A DNA stretch of 64,000 nt from Enoplolaimus lenunculus. Taxonomy: Eukaryota; Nematoda; Enoplea; Enoplida; Thoracostomopsidae. Where the stretch lies: assembly GCA_030248215.1 (NCBI GenBank), contig JASANG010003003.1, forward strand, positions 1-64,000, read 5' to 3'. The notes beneath the pieces were generated by a model. It was not told where the DNA came from and did no database searches. It worked only from the letters and a program-made list of their open reading frames with translations. Below are positions 55,801-64,000 of this stretch, in pieces; position 1 is the first letter of the stretch, and each line of letters starts with the position of its first letter. A program made the translations under genes and the position numbers.

Positions 55801-57569
55801 TAGTAAAAATTATGCTCCCTAACTTTTGAAGCCCGCCCCCATCAGAAATTTCTAGATCCGCCGCTGTGTGTCTGTATAAGGCATATAACGCTAACCAAGC
55901 TACTGGATCGCTCGTAATACGTGGCTCACTGATTTAAAGGTTCTTGCTTCCAATCGCAAGGACACGGTTTCCCGCACCCCCCTGTATGCTTTTTGTCAAA
56001 AATTTAAAGTGTTCAAGGTAATCTTTATTATTATTATTGCGTATATGATTTTAAATTTATATTTGTCACCTCTACATATTCGTATTCCGAAATCACGCTC
56101 GCTGCTTCTTCGTCATCCGGCGGCGGTTCGTTTTGTTTCATTAATTTTATCTTAAAATTGTGACAAAATTATAAAAGAAATATTTATTCATTTAAACTAA
56201 ACCAAAAATTGTTTAAAACATCGCATATTTTAACGAAAGTAAATCTGCTATTCTCGCCAATTACTAACTGTCGTAGATGAACTTGCAATTGCGAGCAAGT
56301 AGCAATTCAGCCTCGACTAAATTGCAATTGTGAGATTTATCTGCAAAATAGTAAAGTGGAACCAACGCTTTTTGATTACCGATCGTGTGCCTGTTCAAAT
56401 AATTAAATCTGATTCTATGGAATAGCAGAAGTGCATACTATACGACATTATTTTAAAAGGTTTCGTTTAAAACGCTCAATTGTAGATAAATCAAAGCACA
56501 ATCATTGAAGATAGAAACAACTTGAATAAATACAATTCATTTTCGCAATCAGCGTAGAGTTGGTTTTGATCACTGATATAGAGGGTGGCATACGCCTGGG
56601 TGACCTCCCTCTAATCTTGGGCTATTTGATGTAAACTACTAAAAGCAAGGGGGATATTCGATGATGACTTTGCACTTACTCGTCGCTTTTTGCTTGTAAT
56701 TTTTTCAATTGCGCACATGAAAATATCGGCAGCAATTGCGAGTCCCAAGAACGAATACAGCAGTCCGAGGAAATAGAATATAATGCGTACTCCTGTAACA
56801 AAAAGACAAAAATAAATAATAAAAAACAAGAAATACTAAAAATATTGCTTTCTCATGGGGACAGGCCGCAAGCCAAAAACATTTATTTATAATTTATTTC
56901 TTGGTGCTTGTCAGGTGTCAAACAGCAATTCACATTCGCTGGTACACGGTTCTGGATGGTGTCCAACGAACGACATTAAAATTGTCAAAAAGCATAGCGT
57001 CACTGTTTGGCGAAACGCTCCGTACGTCACCGGACATCGCGGTCCGTCACCATCTGGCGCTATCCGTCACAGTCCGCGCCGCGCCGTGCCGGTTTTGTAC
57101 GTGAGCAATTCGCGCACGATACGGCCAGGTGACGCACGGTGATGGACGGCGTCGTACGGGTATAACGCACGGTGACGGATGGCACCATATGGCCGACGCA
57201 CGGTAACGGACGGCGCCGGTCGTCAAGAATAGCGCGACCCTAACGCCAGCCGTAAAGTTGATAAAGTTGATAAGCTATTTCAAAACAGAGATGTTCTACG
57301 GCAATAACTGTCGTACAGTTTTAAAATCTCTGTGGTGAGAGATTCAGTTTCTGGTGGAAAATCGTTCCTTTAGCAACAGATTTTGTTTTATACTAATTTG
57401 AAATTTAAGACCTCGCCATTTGCTACGAAACAACTTTCGCAGAATAAAAAGGTTTTAGGAAGATTGTCCAAGTTCAACTACATACCTGCACCAACTCCGC
57501 TCTCGTTAATCAACGGCAGTATCATTCCTTCACTGCAAAGATATGCTCCACTTGTTGCGTTCACCATGA
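49883..57569 (-). CDS. Na+/Ca2+ exchanger (SLC8/NCX family), first exon not found
   Basis: Six exons (-): about 57569-57486, 56792-56680, 56150-56070, 55543-55450, 55142-53701, 50707-49883; 878 aa counted from the ATG at 57567, phases consistent. The order is NCX: the extracellular CSEGMILPL segment, TM1 ([20 protein letters not shown]), alpha-1 repeat (residues ~100-150, [20 protein letters not shown], then [14 protein letters not shown]), a long cytosolic loop with two Calx-beta domains (~395-515 and ~520-625), the alpha-2 repeat (~735-785, [21 protein letters not shown]), and a C-terminus GGPYTTKF...GAIPPF. E114, N144, D752, S776 and N780 keep key alpha-repeat positions. Oddities: the alpha-1 GSSAPE motif reads GAHAPE, and the first Calx-beta domain lacks the usual acidic cluster. 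The signal-peptide exon should lie upstream of 57569. Confidence 0.93.
51859..52179. mobile_element. GC-rich CCGTCCGTCACCGTC MITE in the exchanger intron
   Basis: Ends GGTTGCAATATAC and GTATAGCGCAACCC, inverted repeats shared with 33299-33438. The interior is a run of CCGTCCGGTGCCGTCCGTCA repeats followed by the complementary ACGGACGGCGCC series, so it folds back. Three overlapping open frames here are repeat artefacts. It sits in the 3-kb intron before the last exchanger exon. Confidence 0.85.
52303..52736. mobile_element. CTGTAGTGACCCGAATAA MITE, TA target duplication
   Basis: Ends CTGTAGTGACCCGAATAA and TTATTCGGGTCACTACAG (the left end is perfectly complementary to ATTCGGGTCACTACAG), flanked by TA at 52301-52302 and 52737-52738. 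434 bp. Interior shared with 25837-26352. In the exchanger intron. Confidence 0.92.
56990..57240. mobile_element. GC-rich CCGTCCGTCACC MITE, older copy
   Basis: Right end ATAGCGCGACCC and a GC-rich interior of CGTCACCGGACATCGCGGTC and its complement (GGTGACGGATGGCACC). The left terminus is unclear. A partial relative lies at 55569-55625 (CGCCCGGCGCTGTTCGCCAC). Both lie in exchanger introns. Confidence 0.65.
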
Positions 57570-58104
57570 CTGGTTGCAGTTTGGTTAATAAAAAATGATT
57601 GTAGTTTTTCACCTAAAACTGGCTTGTTCCGCAAGGATTGTAGAGTCAGCTAATTACTATTTACTAGTAGAATGGTTTTGTTTAAAATATTTCGATTGGA
57701 GCAAATAAGTTTTTATGCGAAATGTACTTTTATAAAATAGTTTGTCGTTATTAACCCGAAGGCATCTGAATATAACCGTTTTCATAGTATATATTGCAAG
57801 ATTCAAATATGGGACCAGGAAGTGTTTCAAACGAGTAGGACTGCTTTCACAATCTGGTTTCTTAGGCAAAGTCATTTAAAATATTTTCTACAAATATCTC
57901 ACACATTTATCTTTTTTGTGTTTGTTTTATGTCGCCTTTGAAACTGTAACATTTCAAAACACCAAAATAATCGTTTTCGCCTGAAACAAGTCGTGGATTC
58001 GACATTAAGATGAATATATCGAAATTTTAGCATAATCCATTCGACCGTTCGAATGAATGCAAAACGATAAGGTAATTTATGGAAAAAATCAAAAGTGTAT
58101 AGAA

Positions 58105-58275
58105 CAGGGCCGTAACAGTAGTAAAAGCATATTTCAAAGCCTGAGCCTAAGCGTTAGAATGCGCTTATACCTAAGCCTAAGCCTGCATTGTAGCAAACAA
58201 CTCTAAAGATTACGCTTACTTTACTCTATTGCAGTCCCACAGAATAATGTTCCGCGTCTCATCTTCACATGGGCC
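58105..58275. mobile_element. AGGGCCGTAACAG MITE with CCTAAG hexamers
   Basis: ACAGGGCCGTAACAGTAG start, GCCTGAGCCTAAGCG and TACCTAAGCCTAAGCCTGC inside, CTATTGCAGTCCCACAGAAT and TTCCGCGTCTCATCTTCACA at the right end. Same family as 21709 and 46631. Confidence 0.75.
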
Positions 58276-58932
58276 AAAAACACTATAATTTATTTAAACT
58301 AAAGAACATGCTGGCAAGCAATAAAACGTTTATATGACAATTTCTGTAATTCACTAAAATTTAATTCTGAATTTAATTTTATGTCCAATTAAGCAACACG
58401 AGCTGTCTTATAGCAGATTATTTAAAAGCTTATTCTGTGGGAATCTGGTAGAAATTGCATCTCGTATTTTTACTGCAAGCTCAAAGCTGGTAATGGAATC
58501 TTGTTCACTTGCGCTAGAACTTGTGGTTCATTATAGTAACTTACTGTTCTGACGAACGTGTATGGCTACGAGCCCAGCTAAAGGAGGCCTGGGAGAACTC
58601 AGCGCCATAACGTTTTTGACATCTGAGAAAAGTTTCAATCTTGCTTGTAAGCCATTGATTTTTTCCGACGACCCTGTTAAATATATTTCAAATCTCTCGT
58701 AACATGTTGAGCTGAGTACCGACCTAGCACTTAAATGTCCGGTATGACATTAATGACAACAAAACTATTCGACCTATAAATATGCTTTTTATGGAAAAAA
58801 TATTGTAGTAAAATTTTAAACTTTCCAAAAAAATTCCAAACGATTTCATTAAATTTATGGGATAAAATAATGTATTGCGGTCGCTGAAAATTGGCCATCT
58901 TAAGCAATAAATTTGACTAACAAGAACAACTA

Positions 58933-58953
58933 CACAACAACAACAACAACAGC

Positions 58954-59012
<59 letters not shown>

Positions 59013-59300
59013 CGGGGGGGGGAAAAAAGGAAAAAAACAGAAAATAGAAAGTATAAAAAAAAAAAAAAGAAAGAAAGAGAGAAAGAAAGGAAAGAAAAAA
59101 AAAAAAAAAGAAAAAAAAATAAAATTATAAAAATAAAACAACAAAAAAAAAAAAAACACAAAAAAAAAAAAAAACCAAAAAAACAAAAAAAAAAAAAAAA
59201 AAAAAAAAAACAAAAAAAAAAAAAAAAAAAAAAAAAACAATAAAAGCAGAAAAAAAAAAAACAACAACAACAACAGCAACAACAGCAACAAAAAATATTG
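58933..59300. repeat. (CAA)n, poly-A and (CAA)n compound simple repeat
   Basis: About 80 bp of CAA, an abrupt GGGGGGGG, then about 220 bp of nearly pure A broken by single G, C or T, then a second CAACAG run. Poly-Phe and poly-Cys frames on the minus strand are artefacts. Such tracts are prone to polymerase and assembly error. Confidence 0.97.
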
Positions 59301-59668
59301 CAAAACAATAAAAATTGCAAAAAGTCTCGTATTGTACTGCAATTTTTTGTCGCCTGGATCTACGCTACAATGCTCGCTTTGTTGATTAATGTTTGATAAA
59401 AATTGTGAAATAAAACTTTTACTAAAAAAGAGGAATCAAAACTTGCTAAAACCGATCACGAATAATTTGACAGGCCGAGAAGTCCTTGTACAGGACTGGT
59501 AAAGCACCGAAAGCGGACTATTGGGCACGTAAACAAAATTAAAAAAATACTTATTATGCAAATATGTATTTGTATAAATTGGATAGTGTGGAATCGGTTT
59601 AATATCAAAATGCTAGGGTCGGCTTTTAGTGACAATCCAGGCCAGTCCTGAATAACATCTTAAGACTT

Positions 59669-59922
59669 ACACTGTAAATTTCAGTGAGTTGATTTTAACT
59701 CAGAATGAGTTGAATCACTCAGTCTGAGTTAGGACTATCGGAACTCAGAATTTTGAGTTGATTCAGGTCATTCTGAGTTAATTAATCAACTCACCCAGAG
59801 TCAACTCAACTCAGAGTGAGAATTAACTCAACACAGTGTAAGTTAATGCGTATTGTTATTAACTCAGAAATAACTAACTCGCTGGCTGAGTTGATAAATC
59901 AACTCATTGGAATTTACAGTGT
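59669..59922. mobile_element. CACTGTAAATTTCAGTGAGT MITE rich in AACTCA, TA target
   Basis: Ends ACACTGTAAATTTCAGTGAG and CTCATTGGAATTTACAGTGT are inverted repeats; reading them as CACTGTAAA...TTTACAGTG leaves TA on both sides. The interior is almost entirely GAGTTGATT/AACTCA variants and folds back. An old copy lies at 28466-28700. Confidence 0.88.
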
Positions 59923-62900
59923 ATTCCTGATGAGTGTGAATCTAAGCCTAAACTATTTAGCTTAGTCAAATGGTTAACATTATTTCTTTGTGTTATGCAA
60001 ACGCCGGCAATGTCGATATATTGCTGTAACCTACTTTTTTGACGATTTTCAGATGACGGGCCACATGTTTAGCAGTGTATGTATAGCACCAGCCATCGTA
60101 CATGGTAATAACATGTCTTATAACTCTTAATAGTTATCAAATCAATCATGTGGTCTCAGGCAAAAATTGCCTCTTCTGCAGTTCTCATTCCATATGTTTG
60201 GTTAGTACTTAGGCTCAAGCTGAGACTTAGGCTTAGGTTAACGCAGCAGAAAAAGTTTAGACTTTAGGTTCAGTCTGGGCGAAAGTGGTCAGTAGCACAG
60301 CGCCGGCTTGGTTGACGCTATGGTTAAGGGGATCCAGAATTTAAAGCTCCCTATACGATTTAGTATAAATATGTGTCTGGCTTCTAGCTCACTGTGCTCT
60401 CGAGGTTTCATCAACTGGGGGCTCCTAACAATTAATATTTCGCAATTTGTTCGCTGCAAAAACCGCCTATCTTCTTGCTAGCTTCGCTGTCAAATACAAC
60501 AATTCGTGAGGGTTACTTCTATATATTAAAGCTGAAATGCCCCGTAAAATTTTGGGCAGCGTTCCAGCAGATATGTATATCCATCAAATTTGCTTCTATA
60601 GTTCTGAGCGAAAAATTCTGAAGATAGAAGATTGTTGTTTACTTCTTTTTTGTATTGTTATTCTAAGACGTAGCATGTTTGCTTTATGCGTATATTTTAA
60701 CATGTATGCGAGTTGTATATTGCCTTTAGAAAGCATCAAAAAATAGGAAAATTTTGCTCTGACCGTTTAAGCACATATGTATATCACAGCGTGCGAATAG
60801 AATCCCGATTTCAGTTACAGTTTTGATTCATGTCCAGTTCCGATTCCGATTGAAGATATAATTCTATTTGGAAAAGTAATTTATCATTTTTTCTTAGCTG
60901 TATTATTGTAAGTATGTTCGAAATATGCGTGTAGTTCGGTTAAGTTTCACAACAACCGGTGGTCGCGTACTAATTACATTAAGACACGGTATGTAAAAAG
61001 TATGGTTTGTAAAATTTACGGTCCCGATTCCGGTTCCTGTGTAAATTTCATGTTGCCATTCCGGTATAATTTAGTAGTTCCGATTTAAACTTTGGTATCT
61101 CATCAGGGTTGCAACGGCCATCAAACTTGATTTGAAAAATGGCATCATGTTAACGATGTGTATGCAAGCTATTTACACAGCCAATAAAAATATTAAACAC
61201 TATTACGCTCTTAGGATCTGGCATAGGGACTGCTGCGATGGCCCAAAATGTAGGCCTAGACCAGCCGGGTATTGACCTGGGCCGATTCCAAGCCTACATC
61301 TCATGGTTACCGTTACTGGTACCCGCCACTTCTAGGGGGCCTGGCGTTTGAATACAAAGACCGAATCGGGCAGCTCTTCAGTTGGTCATCACCCATAATG
61401 GGTCATCCACGTTATAATGCGCTCGCTAAGTTAAAAATTTGTCCAACCACCCGGTAGGGATCTGTGTACAAATTGAATGTGCATCTAGCGTGTAGGTACA
61501 ATTTTATGCTGTACGTAGACACTACTAATTGTCCCGACACTGTCCGAAGGGAGTCGGGACAAAAGGTAAAAATAAAGCATAATCAATAACTGAATATGTG
61601 TGTTTGTGTTGTTGTTATGTATGTTTGCGATGCTATACGAACACAGTGCAATATGTCTTTACGTCCTCGTTAGGGCTACCGGACATTATAGTGGTCTCGC
61701 AATAGTGTGTTAAAGCTAAGTCGGGTCTTACTAAGACCCAGACATTTTTTGCAGTAGCGCGTGCAGTATATCGTGGATGTTCCATAAGGTCCTACATTTT
61801 GTCAATTTTGGGGCGATATGCTCTGTAGGATCCTTTCAGCAAGACTACAGAATTTAAATCGATCCTTAAAATTGATAAGTCATATTTAGACATTCTTTGA
61901 CCGACAAAACATCTTGTTTTCTGGTTAAAATATTTATCTTTATAGATTTCAATAAAAATTTTCAACAAAAAATAACACAAAACAATGCACAAAACGCTTC
62001 TGAAGTCTTTATAAAAGTTAAGACACCTCGTGCAATTTTAGCAATAACGTGTGATACAACTGCGTTATAAACATATATAAACTGCATTACAACATTTACA
62101 TAATGCTATTTATACGTTAATGTTTCAAAAATTTTTTTTCTACAATACAATGTTGCTTTTAAACTGCATATGCATTCGCTACATGGTAGCTGAGTGGTAT
62201 AATGTAAAAAAATAAGCCTCCATCGAGAACAGTCTAGCTTGTGTTCAAAATTTAGTGTATATATTTGGTCTCAGAGCATTCCTGTACCGGAGCGCCTTAA
62301 TGTTGGGGCACAGTTGTATTTCTCGTCTTTACATTTTTTGTGGAGGGGGTCCGTTAATATAGAAATGCCGACTGTTTTGAGTTATTTTTGTTTTACAATA
62401 TAACTTGGCTGTAATTTTAGGGAGCAACCGTACAGTTATATTTTATACAGCGAATTTGTTGCATAAAATTGCAACTGTAATTTGCAAATTTACAGTGTGG
62501 GTTTGCGTATATACCGCTGTGTGGCTTGTAATCGCACACTGCAACCAGCACTTTCTGGCCTAGTGGATGAAATGCAGTTTCGCTTCTGTAGAATGGTAAA
62601 GAAATGTGAAAAGATTCTGTTGTATCGGAGCGCATTTTGGGGGTGCGCCCGGAAAAATTAAAGACAATTTGTTTAATTCCCCATAGAAGACTAGAGTCAA
62701 GGAAATATCAAGACGCATTTTCCGTTTTGTATTTTATTTTTGTTAAAGTTAAGAAGAAAAACTATTACAGCTGTTAAAGATTTAAGTTTAGCGGGTGACA
62801 CGTATCTTCTATAAAGCCGAAAAATAATTGAAATATTTCCGCTTCTGAAAACTGAAACGAGATATAGGGAAAACTAGACAGTTTTTCTATACAACTCTAA

Positions 62901-64000
62901 AGCGTACGCGACCTCAAAACAGAATTTTTTCTTAAAGAAATGCCGACACTATAAGCTTACAGGACCAGATTTAAAGGGAAAAGCTTCCATTGAGAGGTTT
63001 GGAAATCTGCAAACGTGACTAAGTTTAAATTTATTTAAAACTTCAATTATTTTCAAAATTTTTTCAACGTAGACACGCGAAGTTACTTACTAAGCAGCTA
63101 CGAGTAGTTGATAGCAACTAGACCGTTGCAGTTTAAGCATCATTAACTTGTACAATCTTTGTAGTTTTTAGGCTGTTTAGCAGTGTTTGCATAACATAAG
63201 CTCCGAATGTCGTAGGACTTTGGCTGTTTCTTATGCTTTGACTTAGGTTTACAGTCGCATTGTGAGCTTGGGACCTAGTCTATACTGCGGTAAATATCGA
63301 TTCTAATTTGTCTCTACGGAAGCAGAAAGCTCACCTTGCTAGAAGACTGAATATTTTTAAAGAGCAGCATAAGTAGGGTTTTCGATTACTAACGAGCAAG
63401 CATAAAAAATTTTTGTAGGTATGGTGGCAAAATTTTTTCAGCGGGATCATCCTCTCTGGGCCCCATCTGGCTCTAACTTTAAGGATCGGTATTCGTGGCT
63501 TAGAACGAATCGTATTGTTCTCTGAATTAACTTTCAGGTAAGAACGTTCAGAATTTTCGCACAAGTTTCAATCACAAGACAAACGAATTCCGTGTAATTT
63601 CCTTAAGTTTAACTTATAACTACATGAGCCGTGTTACATGTTTTATTATACTTGAAGCACAAAACAACATTTACTGCACATAAAATACAACAACCTGTAA
63701 TAGATCACAAACATATAAAAACAAGCAATTTAGTAATTAATTAATTGAAGAACAACTACAATTAATTATTGAAATAACACAAAAATGTAATGAAATGTAA
63801 GACAAGATAGCATTAAACTTAACGCAAAATTTAAAAAATGAGACACAAAACGCTACACAATTTGAGATAAAATTAAAAACAGCAAACTAAAAGAAGTCGA
63901 AAATATGCTAAATGACTAAAACACAGATACAAATACGTGCTTTGGTTATGTCAACGCAAGTTTTAAATATTACAGTTTGAAATATTAACTCATCCCGTTT

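Larger units (their letters stand above)
57600..64000. other. Gene-poor right flank
   Basis: Apart from the repeats listed separately, no exon with recognisable homology was found on either strand. It should contain the 5' end and promoter of the exchanger gene, but a signal-peptide exon with a matching phase-2 donor could not be picked out. A weakly tRNA-like stretch (GGTAGCTGAGTGGTATAATG) lies at 62183-62202. Confidence 0.45.

Noticed and set aside
58724-59342. 198- and 141-codon Phe/Cys/Leu-rich open frames
   Set aside because: They are translations of the CAA and poly-A simple repeat.
62183-62260. tRNA-like stretch (GGTAGCTGAGTGGTATAATG ... GTGTTCAAAATT)
   Set aside because: It has box-like motifs only; the intervening sequence is A-rich and cannot form the arms. 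It may be a decayed relative of the piggyBac-type MITE core.

Overview
The window is invertebrate-type animal nuclear DNA: AT-rich, intron-bearing, and crowded with tandem repeats and small non-autonomous DNA transposons (MITEs). No bacterial-style operons, rRNA or CRISPR are visible. The species cannot be named from the sequence. Runs of TTAGGC-like hexamers could suggest a nematode telomere, but here they sit inside dispersed MITEs.

Layout. 1-9 kb is a satellite-like zone: an 8-bp GGACAGYR minisatellite (1-4.2 kb), two CCCGAAATCCCAAAATCCC minisatellite blocks (4.3 and 5.7-6.1 kb), and a GGGAAATTGGGATTTTGGG array (6.6-7.4 kb) that expanded inside one copy of a 0.4-kb duplication. 10.97-15.2 kb (-) carries an eight-exon EF-hand rhomboid protease (RHBDL1/3-like). 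20.5-26.6 kb (+) carries two tandem three-exon genes for small secreted eight-cysteine proteins of a family I do not recognise; the introns of the second are swollen by at least five MITEs. 29.0-35.95 kb (+) is a complete ten-exon ADHFE1 (hydroxyacid-oxoacid transhydrogenase) gene with a perfect 108-bp-arm hairpin in one intron. 37.3-45.4 kb (-) is a complete sixteen-exon PUM3 (Puf-A) gene. 49.9-57.57 kb (-) is a Na+/Ca2+ exchanger (SLC8-like) lacking only its first, signal-peptide exon. 57.6-64 kb holds no gene I can support.

The exon chains were built by hand from homology plus GT/AG sites, and reading phase was checked at every junction; all four conserved genes stay in frame from end to end. 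They are unrelated housekeeping or membrane functions with no shared pathway. The most novel items are the tandem secreted-protein pair, the perfect intronic palindrome, the unusual exchanger (altered alpha-1 motif, degenerate first Calx-beta domain), and a set of MITE families with readable target-site duplications, including a piggyBac-type element carrying a tRNA-like core.
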